DNA of 64,000 nt from Corydoras sp. C115. Lineage: Eukaryota > Chordata > Actinopteri > Siluriformes > Callichthyidae. The stretch spans positions 1,514,001 through 1,578,000 of the forward strand of contig JAFMOC010000016.1 of assembly GCA_019802505.1 (NCBI GenBank), given 5' to 3'. The notes under the pieces are model-generated. The model searched no databases. It was not told where the DNA came from and worked only from the letters and a program-made list of their open reading frames with translations. A program made the translations under genes and the position numbers. Below, piece by piece: positions 1 to 12,578 of this stretch; the stretch's first letter is position 1; each line of letters starts with the position of its first letter.

Positions 1-273
1 AATGTCTCGGGCGCTGGGCAGATAGATCCAGGACAGGGCGCCAATCCATCGCTGGGCACACACTCACTCACACAGACACACTCTATATGGGGCAATTTTG
101 AGAATTCAATTGACTTGATCCATGTTTTTGGACTGTGGGAGGAAACCGGAGAACCCGGAGGAAACCCACGCGGACACGGGGAGAACATGGAAACTCCACC
201 CAGATGGGGATTCGAACCGGGAATCCCTAGCGCTGAGAGGCGAACGTGCTAACCACTAAGCCACCGTGCCGCC
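1..273 (-). repeat. Family A tRNA-headed SINE, cut by window edge
   Basis: Minus-orientation copy. Its tRNA-like head lies at the right end: on the minus strand, box A TGGCTTAGTGG and box B GGTTCGAATCC. The 3' tail is outside the window. It lies in the last visible intron of crtc1. Confidence 0.85.
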
Positions 274-1107
274 CTATAATTTAGAATCAGTTTAATAATT
301 TTAATTAAAATAATTTTCAAAATTATTCTTTGATTTTCCATTACAAAGTATTTATTTGTTCAATGCTTTAAAGTATGTTAAAGATGCCGAAATGTGGAAC
401 AAACTTTACTCTTCACTGCCAAAATGTTTGACCCCTAGCCACAAGAGATATTTTCCAAATAAAAAAAATCTATATCTTTGTAGGATTTCACTGATTCTGC
501 AGTCATAAATTTAAACAAGAACAAAAATTCCACATCAAAACATCCTCAATCCTGCATTAACATTTTTTGACAAATCTGGGTGGAGTTTCCATGGTCTGTG
601 TGGGTTTTTTCTGGGTTCTCAGGTTTCCTTCCACAATCCAAAAACATGGATTCAAAGTGAATTGGCTGCTCTAAATCGTCCCAGTCTAAAATTGACCCTA
701 TATATATATATATTGTGTGTGTGCAGGTGTGTGTCTCTGTGAGTTTGTGCTCAGTGATGGATTTGGCACCTTGGCCTGTGTGTATCTGCCCAGCGCCCGA
801 AATGTTCTCTCCTAGATAACAATAGGAAAACCTCCTGTGACTCCTAGTGGAGGATTAAGCCAAAGGCATAATAGTACAATATTCTCACAACAGCTAAATT
901 AGCATGTAACCTTTCAGGCTTCTGGTATATATGGCATCAGTTACCATATTACCACCAAAAATATTTCTAATAAATGTATTTATATTTTAAAAGATGTTTT
1001 TAAAGAACTAAACTGTGGACCAAACTGCATGCAACCCTCCACAAACTCTATGCTCAGCCAACAGTCCTGCAAAAGAAAATAATGTATAATTAATGAAGAA
1101 CAGATAC
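274..1107. other. crtc1: crtc1 last intron, repeat-bearing, no exon seen
   Basis: This is intronic sequence downstream of crtc1 exon 11 (donor GTATCTG at 1107). It holds a decayed plus-strand family A SINE at about 583-865 and AT-rich sequence. I searched both ends of the CRTC1 C-terminal exon against it by eye and saw no match. Confidence 0.6.
583..865 (+). repeat. Old family A SINE copy
   Basis: Recognisable GGTGGAGTTTCCATGG and TATCTGCCCAGCGCCCGAAA segments, with many substitutions, an inserted AT run and a missing head. It is much more diverged than the copies at 22103 or 31408. Confidence 0.7.
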
Positions 1108-4100
1108 CAGTTAGGATGATGTTGGGAATGTTGCCATGGTTACTGTAGCCTAGTTGCTGTGTGTCCTGCAAGCTGCCGTGGCTCCCGGTTAAACCCATCA
1201 TTGCTGCCTGTGTGTAGTTGAGCGTTGAACATGGATTGTAAAGGCTGTTTGAACTGCTGGGATTCTCGATCATGTTCATATTGAACTGTTCGAGCTGCAG
1301 GGGAACAAAATATATTAAGAAAAATCAATCAAGAATCAATGACAGTATAAATCAAACCTTAATCGCCAACGACAGAAAAAAAAAGATTCTCTATTCGACA
1401 CACTGGAACGACACAGGAGCATATTCAGTTTAAGAATTTTTTTTCCTAAATGCACCACATTTGCCACATGAAGTCATTCCTACCAGTGGGTAGGAATACA
1501 ATACTCATGACTCACAAGTGCAATATATGTCAATATATAACATTGCCACAGCCACTTTATTTATTATTTTGTGTTTAAATTTGAAATAAATTTAAATTAT
1601 ATTGCATCTAATTCTTTGTAACTTTTTGATGCACTTATTATTATAAGTAGTGGTAGTACTTTCATCCTTTTTGTATATTGTAACACTGTAAATGGGGCAT
1701 CTGTTACAACTACATTACATTACTGCATGGTTCACAATCAATTACATTACATATTGCAAATATTAGTTTGTGATCATCTTGGGAGTTCAACAGTTTTATT
1801 TTACATTAATAAATGTGTGACAGGACGACAGATCAGGCTTATATATATTAAAACATATAAGACTAAAAGAAACAATATTAGTAAAAATGAGGTAAATGCA
1901 TACAACGCAAAAGTAGCACCATTTATCTATAAAGAAACATTAAAAAAGACAAGAACATTGAGACGAACCTGATGAGACAGAGCGTTGGTTTGCCTCGATG
2001 CGAGCTGGTGCTCATAGAAGGAATCTCCGAAAATGCTGCCCACCACCGGAATGTGCTACAAATACAGCAAGAGGTGGCAATGGCTTCAGTCAGACTGTGA
2101 ACACGTCTGTTTGTTTGTACATATCAGAACAAATGTGCAAGACGCTGACACACGCGGGAATGTCTGCAGCAAGACATCCACGCAAGGAAAGCCGGGGACA
2201 TCTGTTAAAAAGCTGTGACTTGTACAGAAGCAACGGGGCTCATTTAGTGCATTTGCTGGCAAAGTGTCCACAGTGTGGCAAATTCCACAAAAACAGTGTC
2301 AAAATCTACTCAGAAATTATTTATTAGGAAATAACTAACTACACTCACCACACACAATTTTACATTCTTTCTAAGTACAGTGATCGGCCATTTATTGAGG
2401 TTCACCTTCTTTGATATTTTTAAACTAATGTGCTGTTACTCAAATTTAATTTACTCAGATTTCATAATCTGCCTTTCACTTTAATTAGCACATAGTGTGA
2501 CACTTCTTCCTCTTCATCAGCCTGGGGGCTGAGAGTTAAAGAAACTGGACCTGCCTACAGGAGCTGTCCAGTGTGTAGAGAGAAGATACACACCACACTT
2601 CCTTCATCTCCTCGCCCCCTAGTGTTAGCACCTTGAACAGCAGAAATTGTTGATGTAGAAGTAAGGAAATCTCCTTCTGACCTCACATCAATCTGACAAG
2701 AGGCAATTTTACCTTTAAAAGTGTGAAGCTAGTCCTGAGGCTTCACCTGGACATCAGGACAACCCTGTTTCCCACATTAATGTAATTTCATGTAAATCAC
2801 TGCACCACCTAAACACCATATTCCCTCTAGCTTCCCTCCCTAATTGATTTCTTATTAAGTCTGTGTTTCCTCCGTATTTACTGAACTTTTCTATATGTAA
2901 TAGGTGTTAAATCTAATCTAATCTAGCCATCTAATCCAATACATTAACTCCAAAGCCTGAGATGATGCTCAAGAGGGAAATATTTTTGTGCTGTAGCCAT
3001 TTGCCAAATTGTGGAGGTTATATAGTTTTGCCAAGATACACATGAACACCTGAACATAAACAAAAGACAAAACTCAGTTGATACAGTTAAATGTCAACAG
3101 TTAAAGCTGCTTAAAGCAAAACTGACATGAAAACAATTATCTGTTTTTACATTTAGACAGCTGACGTTTAAACAGATGCTCACAGGGAGAAAGCTGCCTC
3201 TGTAAGCCACCCACAGTTCTGCAATTAAACATTACCATGGACTGAATCTGATAACTAATAAAGAAATAGTCCCTGAAAGCAGGTGTTCCTCCCAAACTGT
3301 CAACAGTGATCTATGTACATGGGCAACTTACATAAAAGTAGGTTATACCAGAGCAAGGGACATGTTTAATGGCGCTTAATGAAGAAGGAGAGAAGCTTAT
3401 TGGATTGCAGGTGAGTTATTTATATCTTATGGACCAGTGGGAATGTCGTCTGACATTCCAGTTTCACTGTCACTGATAAAGCAAAGTAATGAAGTCATAA
3501 TGAGACTGAGCAAAGGGGAAATGATAAAAGATTAGAAGCACTTACAAGCGCATCACAAATAATAGTGTTTAATGTATGTCTCATTGTTTGCTCAGTTTAA
3601 ACACACTCCTCTGTAGTAACATGCTAAGCATTTACAACACTGTGCCAACCAACCATCCAATCGATTATTTATAAAACATTTTAGTCTTACTGCCATTAAA
3701 AAAATATATACAATTCTGAGGGGCAGACAAGTTAGTAAAGGTCAACCCATTCCCAATCCCATCCCCTCTCAGGACCTCCAAACCATTACAACAGTTGATC
3801 CCGAGAAGTGTTAAAACAAACTACAGGCACTGAATAAAAATCAAACATTCAAACTACTTTAGTTACAGCTGTTATGTACTTTGTTAGACTTGCATTATGG
3901 ACAAATGCTTTCACCACCCCATTGGCAGGGTTCCATCTTTTATTACATCACGGATACTAAATTCTTGACCAGACAACAAAAGTTCTTGCATGAAATCTCT
4001 TGTCTGACCTCCCACCTAACTTGTGTGAGTGTGGCGAATTACTGGAGACTTTTTTTAATGATGTCACTTAAGCATCCATAAGAAATTGTATGCCTTTTTT

Positions 4101-7100
4101 GCCCAAATCATTATTTTTCAAAACATTTTAAGTTTGTAAAAAGCCTGGAGAGGTAAAGGTCAAGCCTGCCATCATTGAAATCCCTATAAACAGTCAAGAT
4201 TAACAAATAAGCTTATTTCAGTTACACCTTACCTTAAATCTAAACCGACTTCACATTTAAATTCTCTGTAAATTGTCTGCACTTCCTGTCACAGTCTGTG
4301 GATCCAGTACTGTTGCGGGTACCATTATTCGAGCTTACAGTAAAACATGACAGCACTGTAGCTAGTGGTATAATGATAATGCTGAAACAGTAATGACTCT
4401 TTAATTCCTTACCCAATCAATTAACCTGTCTTAGTGGCACCAACAAACATACTAATTAATGAGATCACAGCATGATCTGAGCAATGAGCATGGAGCTGAA
4501 ATGGAAGACAGAAGGTGGGAGAACAGAGTGCAATGACAGTGATGAGCGGCCAAAAGCACAACAAGCAGACGTGGTGAGAGGGGGATTCCGCCCTTACTTG
4601 AGGCGAGCCTCCAGGCGAGAAGCCTTGGTTGGAGACTGGCGAGGTTGGAGACTGGTTGGCCGGAGAGCCAGTCTGATTGCGATACTGCTGAAAGGAAGAG
4701 GCCTTTCAGAATGGCATTTTATGTCTACCAGGGATGGGTATAATGTTTACTACTCTTTGAATACCTCAATTTCCCCAATTGTTTGAATATCCAAAACAGA
4801 AGACAAGAAAAGAAGCTTTAACATTTGTTTACTGCATGCAAAAGTTTAAACCATTTACTTGTTGAAGCCAAACCCTTTTCAAGATCAAATGAAATTAGCC
4901 ATAAATAACAAAGGAAACTAGAACACCTTCCCTCAGTTCACCTCATTTCCTTTTATTTGATTTCTTTTTCTAAATACCTACATAATTGTTTCAAACGCTT
5001 TTATTTGCATCGCCACCATCTGATATCTTTATTGTGTTAGCTAATTCAACACAGCAATTGTACAAAATAAGACAATATCCACAGAATACATATATTTGAT
5101 TTAATTACCAGTTATTCAAAAATCATGACCCCTTTGAACAGTTTAGTGGACTGTTAACATGTTAGCAAAATTCACAAAAAAAAACTAATGCTGAAGCTCT
5201 CAAAGTGATAATTAATACAAAAAGGAAAAAATGAAGCAGCATCATTTTGTCTTTCAACTGCTGCAGATGACTGATATGTGGCTTAAAGCATTTTAATTAT
5301 TTGGCATGAATTGTTTAAATCAGCACCAAGTGTAGCAAAGTTTCCTTATCCTCTTAACTGGTTCCGTTTTCTTTTCTCTTTTACCACTTTTGCTGTTAAA
5401 ATGGGGTTTTGCAGTTTTATGCGAAAAATTAAGGTTGTTACATTACATTATATAAGGTTATTTTGCAGACGCAAGTCCCCCAAATTGATGACAGGGGTTA
5501 AAAATACAGGTAGTTATAATACAGAAGTAAAGTAGAGTAATTTATTATTATACAGATCGTTTAAAGGTGTTTGGCAGCCATTTGGGCAGTTTATAATAAT
5601 ACAGTTTAGTAACAAATGTATGGGTAGTTTACTTTTATACATGTCAATGAAATGCAATCAGGTAGTTTATGCTAATTCAATTTTAGTGAAAATACATATC
5701 GTTTTCAGATATTTGACTAGTTTTCAATGATTCATTATCTTCCGCTTTATCCTCTACTAGGGCCACAGGGGGTTCCCCATGCCCCTCCAGGGGAGAATGT
5801 TTCGGGCGCTGGGCAAATACACCCAGGACAGGGTGCCAATCTATTGCTGGGCACACTCACTCACACAGACACACACTATATGGGGCACTTTATAGCATTC
5901 AATTTACCTTAAATCCATGTTTTTGGACTATGGGAGGAAACCGAAGGACCCGATGGAAAACCACGCGTAGCGTTTCTTATGAAACAGATGATTGGCGGGC
6001 ATCAGGACGTTTATTATTATACAAAACGTTTACAGGGATTCAGATATTTTATTATTATATGGATCAATGACAGGCGTACAGGTAGTTTATTGCTAGAGAT
6101 CCTTTACTTGCATTCAAAGAGTTTATTATTAAACCGATAATTTTCACATCTAATAAAGCTCTTGGTCATGTTTGTACTTACCGAGCTGACCGTGGGGCTT
6201 GTTCCTGTTGGTGACTGGCTGGATAAAGCTGTCTGTGGCGTACTGGAGACAGAACTGACGGTGATTGGCGGCAGCTGGATAAGGCGGATGTTCTGAGGCA
6301 GTGTCTGCTGCTGCTTCTGCAGGTCACTCAGAAGGCTGAGCAGTGAATACTGAGACAGCTGCTGCTCCAGAGACATGCTGTCCATTGTGATTTGCTTCAT
6401 AATATAAACAAGGAAGGAACATACCAAACTTAATTCCTTTGATTCTACATCATTTTGTTGTATTAATTTTAAGACAATTTCTTGTGATAAATACTTCTGG
6501 AGATACAAGTGATAATTAGTAATTGTGGTGCACATAATTTAGTCTTACTAATAAAACATGCCACATACCACATGAGCAAATGTACTGGCCCTTTTTAAAT
6601 TTCACATTTTAAATAGGTACCCCATCTTTAGCTAAATAAAGGCCTTCACACTTATGAGAAGGAAATATTTACCTATACATTAAAAAGAGCATGTGTGAGG
6701 TCAGACATTGACATAGTGTGAGAATGCCTGTCTCACAGACACCAATTTAGAACGTTCCCAAAGTGTTTAATGTTTTTTTTTTTAATTTAGGTTTTTTGTG
6801 GGTCAGTCAGGTATTTTCACACCAAACTCACTTAAGCATGCCTGTATTGAGCTGGACTGGGTCACCATCATCCCATCATGACCTTTTTAAAAATTGTTTA
6901 CAAAAACACAATTGTTCAAAATGCTCTTGTATGCTAAAGCCCTGCACTACACTTTACAGTAGCTTTACGCTAGACAAAATGCAGTCAGTCATGTAACATT
7001 TATCTGACAATCTCCTAAACCAGACTGGTTTTTGAGGCAGCCAGATGGAGCAGCGTAATGAGCCGCGCCATATGAATTGTCAAAAGCATTAAAAAAAGTT

Positions 7101-10100
7101 TATTTCTGTGAATCACTAGGCAAAACTGTATGTGATGCTATCATTAATGTTATTTGTCAACAGCTCTACATTTTTTAGGGTCAAGCTGTGCATAACTAAC
7201 AAAAAAATAAAAAGTAATTTCAGTCAAAATGCAGTGAGGGCAAAAAGAGGGAAAAAGGGAAGTGAAAATACATGCACTTTGTTAAATACATTATTATCAA
7301 AATACTATGTCAGATATAAAGCAGAAGTATAAAATGTTTACCTGAGTAATGGGCATCTGAGGTGAGAGGGTGGGTGAGAGTGTGGGTGAGAGCTGCTGTG
7401 GGCATTGCTGCTGCTGCTGTTGGCCATCAAGATTGAGAGTAAGTGTGACGCCGGCGGGTGCAGTGCCGGAGGCAGCCACATGGCTGGCAGCGCTGATGCC
7501 CAGATGAGTGAGGTTGGTGCTCAGATTCCCTGTGCTGCTGGAGGTGCTGGGTGCTGGGAAAGTCACTGGATCATCTGGGTCCAACGGGGTGGGCAGTGGA
7601 GGAGGGAACTGGATGTTGGTGAGGTCTGGTAAAGAGCCGCCCGTGTTGTGTGCACCTGGCATCAAAGTGGCATTCACTTCTTGATCAGGGGAGGGATATA
7701 TGCTGGGAAAAAAACAAGGTAAACCGCTAAAGCACTGAACAAAAACAGATAGTTAAACACCAGTCTCCCCACAACTGCAGAATAGAACCATTAAATAGAA
7801 AATTTCAAAAATAAACTTTACACAAATCAAAATAAAAAGATTGGGTCATTTAGCAGATACTTTTACCCAAAGATAAAAGTCAGAAAGACTTACAAACATC
7901 TTAATTGATGGATGAGGTCAAAACACAGGGTTAGCCATGATACAGCACCCATGGAGCAATGAGGGTTTAAGGCCTCGCTCATGGAAACAAATTGGTAACT
8001 TCATTGGACCTGGGACTTGAAACCACAACCTTCAGACTAATAGCCCACTACCCTAATCACTGAGCTACCATACCCCAATCAAGTGTACAAGTGTAACACA
8101 GTATAAAATCCTGTCTCTTTGATTTCCTTAAATGTTCTAATTTTGCAGGTAATCCTGCAGACTGAGCAGGTGCATGCAACTAAGTAACAACTGATTGTTT
8201 AAGTAAAAAACTTGTAGCACCCATTACTGTGATAAAGTGATGAATCTCCTTATTGATGTTATGGCCCTGTATCCAGATTTTATGATGACCTGGATTCTTT
8301 GAGGCACAGACCTCATTAATGAAAAACAATATTTTATATTAAATTGTTTCTCAAACAGCAATGAATAGACCAGATTTGCAGGATGGAAACATACAACATT
8401 ATTTTTAGTTTGCACTGACAGTTAAGTTAATGACTTCCATCTCCTCAGGTCTATTAGCTGAAATAAAGCTCTATATCATAAACTGTTTAAATTTTGACTG
8501 AGATGTTAAAAAAAACTATAAAAAAGTCCATTATAATCTTGTTAAGAATTTACAAGCTCTACCATTTATACTGCAGATTTATGTACATCTTTAAGCTTGA
8601 AATAACATGCAAGTCTCCAGACATTGCTTCAGCTTGCATGATTTTGTTTTATTACAAATATTATGCTTCATGGAGGAAAAATGTCATATCTGATTGTATT
8701 GTGTTGTGTTTGCTATAATGTCATTTTATAATGTCAGTAATTAGTCTATACTTACTTTATCCCTGGCACGTCATGAGATTTGGGGTGCAGTGCTGTCTTC
8801 TGATCATCTTTTTCCATTTCTGATTCAGGTTCATCTGTATCTGGAGGCGTGAGTAATAGAACTAGAACGATAAACAGTAAGCATTAAGTTTATTATCAGT
8901 TAAGTTAAATTAATAGTCCTATTAAACATTTAATTTGTGTAATTGACAAAATTTTAAAAATGTATGTAGATTTTTTTTTACATAAGTACTTCAGTAACAT
9001 GTAAATAAAATAAAGAAAAGAGTAAAAAGAAGTGAAACCACAGAAGAGCTCAGAAAACTGCAGATTTCAGTCAGGTTCAGAAAAGTGCTGTGACTCACAG
9101 ACCTTCACTCTTGTGTATATTTTCTTTTCTTTGTGAGTCTTTTTTTGGACCTCATATCAAGTTTAAAGTTAAAGCAAACACTTGTCTTTATCAATCTGCC
9201 AGACAATACCACGATTTGAAAAGATTTTTATAAAATATTCACCAGAAACATCTTCATAACAGAATGTTGCCATGACCACACATGACATGACTATATAGTA
9301 ATTGTGGCAAGCATTGTTCACGAGTATAGTACTTGTAATAACTGTTGTTTATGCTGGATTATATTACCTGCGGCACCAAGATTTCATGAAAAATGATAGA
9401 AGTTGTATATATAGATAATAAAATAAACACACACATATATTAAAACATCAGGAATCTCTTTAATCTTAAAGATCTGAAAGTACCTCGTTTTGGCTGTAGT
9501 TCTTGTGACCCTCCAACAAACGTGTCTTGTGGAGTAGGATTCATGGCACTCTGGTGTAGCGCGGAGTCAGAATTAGTCCTGGAACAGAAATGTGAGTTTG
9601 GTAAAGTGTCCTTGGAATTATATAGCATGTATAATAATGCTTAATGGCCAGTGGTTTAATGGCTTACCTCCTCCAGCTGGTGTCGGGTGGAGGTGACAGA
9701 TAAACTGAGCCATAAGGACAGCTGTCGATGTAATACTCAGTGTTAAGAATGATGCCTTTTTCACATGCATACAGAAAATGTTTGCTATGCTTTACAAACA
9801 AACACAACACTGTATGATGGAGCTAGGAACCAGACCAAATTAAACTAAAGCATAAATTTACTTATTCAGTGCTAAAATAACTGCCTTAAAATCATTATAG
9901 TCTCATCAAACAGAATTTGTCATTAGAATTCATTTCCTGCAACAACTGTAAAGCAATATCTCTAGATAGAAATGTTTTTTGTTCTAGCCATGAAGATAGC
10001 AAAAGCAGGTTCTCAGCTCAGCGTCAAATAGTGAGGAGCTGGTACAGTTGCACTTATTTAATCTCAGCCTTATTTAATCTCACAGTGCCTAGGTAGTAAG

Positions 10101-12539
10101 TAAGTAAACTTTATTTATATAGCAAATATAGTGCTGGGACACTGCATGGTGATACGGATGGCACCATGTTTTGATGCTTTGCATCATGTCTGTTTATTCC
10201 TGACCTTGTAGGACATCAAATTTGGGGATGGACAACACTCGTATTCAGCTGGTCTTTATTGAAAGCAGAACACCGAAAAACCGTGCACGTTCTCCACTGT
10301 CAGCTACAAATGTGACTGAGAAGCCTACGCCTCAGAAGCAGAACGCTTCTGTATATGTATATATATATGTTGTCATCTGAAAGAATCAAGGTTGTATATC
10401 CAGCACAGAATAACGGCTCTTTGAAAGGATATCTGCCGTCCATGTTTGTCCACAGACAAAGGCCTGCGATGTGGCGATGTGATCCGGTTCCTGTCCCGGT
10501 ACACACGGTCCACCAAACCGTGGTGCCGAGTTGTCCGGCTGGTATCCAGAACTGTGGTCTGAAATGGAAGCTGAGAAGTTAAATGCAGCATTGATTTCTG
10601 GTTTTCTTTAATCTCAGATTTTAACAAATAAAGGCACTTTAGCATTTTTATTAAAAGGATGAACTGCAGTATGACAGCACAAAAACAAAAGTTGCTAAAT
10701 GCTTTAAATATGAAAAGCAATGTTAAAGGCAGAAATGGCAACCGCTCAACAATATTTAATAAGTCCACAGGGGTGGGGGTTATTATGAATGTTGCAAAGG
10801 GCTTTTTCAAATGAATCACTGCTGGAAAGTTTATTAAATCATTTTAATTTAATACATTGAAGGTTTCCAAAAAAACACTATGTGACATGGACAAAGAACT
10901 AATTTTAACACTAAAATTTAAAACCAAATTTAAACTTTACAGATCTAACTAAGGAGGCACAGCTCCCACAAGAACACAATTTTAGTAGCACTATTCACAC
11001 TCAAATGGGAATTTTATAATTCTTTATAATAATGTTCAAGCCTGTTTGTTAAAAAATGTTATTGATAACATCTAACTGTTTCTGTATTACATTATTACAC
11101 AACTATTAAAAAAAACTTGGATAATCTTTTATTGCTCTGAGAGCATCAAAATATTTTTTAAACAAATATTATAGTCAGTGTTATTGATAATCGACGCTAC
11201 ACTACATTTTAATCTCAATTTTCCAGCTGATGATAAATTTTAGACCACAAGCATCAGCCCAAATATTAGGCAGCTAAGTTGTGATGGATTTATCCATATT
11301 TTTAAAAAATAAAGAAAAATGAAAAAAAAAGTAATTACAGGCCAACTGACAAATCTCTTACATTATAAATCAGTTATAACTTCAGCACTTTGCATCAACA
11401 AATAACAGCACAGGACACAGGGTGAGGGCGGAACCTCTTAATGGATATAATAAAAATACCATTAATACTATTATTATTATTATTATTATTATTACTATAA
11501 TTATTTCATCTCATATAGTGTTTAAAAAAGCATTTTAGAAGCTGGTAAAACAAGGTTTGAAGAGTCAGCTATTATAATTATTTTATTATAATGCTTATAA
11601 TATCAAATTTAAGATCGTAAAAGATTCATACATATTAATATACATCAAACACACATGCACAAAATTTTAGAGTGATATTTTAATACTAAATTCATCAGTA
11701 TTTATTACACTCATACATGCATGGACTATGTTTTAACTACACACTCTCAAACATGCATGCACACTAAAATCATACTCACTGAAGGAATCACAGAAACATA
11801 TTTGAGCATTCTGTAAAAACATCACACCTGCCTAGTTGTTCTAAAATTATTTCGGAAATTGTTCTCTGAGCTTTATCCACCTCTGGGTGGAAATAAACAA
11901 AAAGGCTTCACCTGCTGAGGTTTTCAGTGTGTGAGACCAAATAACAAGCACTTTTTAAACTTTAAATACAAACCAAAGCTTCATGTTCCATCAGTCTATA
12001 ACACAAACCTCATTCCAATGTCACTCACAGAAGGTTTAACACTGAACATAAACAGTTCAGTCTCAGATTTCATTCATAATACTATGCATAAGTGACCATT
12101 GTTTTGTTTTAGCATTTCATTCTTTAATACATACATTTTAGATGTTTGTCCTTTTTATATATTAATACATGAGACTAGTTGCACACAGTGAAGGTTATTT
12201 GTTCTTCACAGACAGGTGATTTTTCTCTCAGACTGGCTGCTTCCTGAAAGACCATGAATGATTTTTTTATTTAAAATGTAAACTTGTTTTATTTGGGTCT
12301 GAGACAGACAGCACTGACACTAAGACTACTCCAGTTACTCTGAGCATACCATTATTTATATATTTATGTTTATTCAGTAGATGTCTGATGTGTCATGTAA
12401 TGATTCGCTTTAGAAGTTGTCTTTAATTATTAATTAATTAATGGTTGTTAGAAATTATGAATTAATATTTATCATATATATGATATCACAATCATATAGC
12501 TGGTAATACACTAGTAATACACTAGTAATACACACTTTA

Positions 12540-12578
<39 letters not shown>

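Noticed and set aside
5500..6145. CRISPR-like array of spaced repeats
   Set aside because: Repeats are degenerate, spacers are not of constant length, and the context is a vertebrate intron.
7405..7632. Open frame on plus opposite crtc1 exon 7
   Set aside because: Shadow of the exon, whose minus-strand frame has conserved GGSLPDL and phase-compatible splice sites.
10355..10582. Plus-strand open frame opposite crtc1 exon 3
   Set aside because: Antisense shadow. The minus strand encodes the conserved TSRTTRHHGLVDRVY segment.
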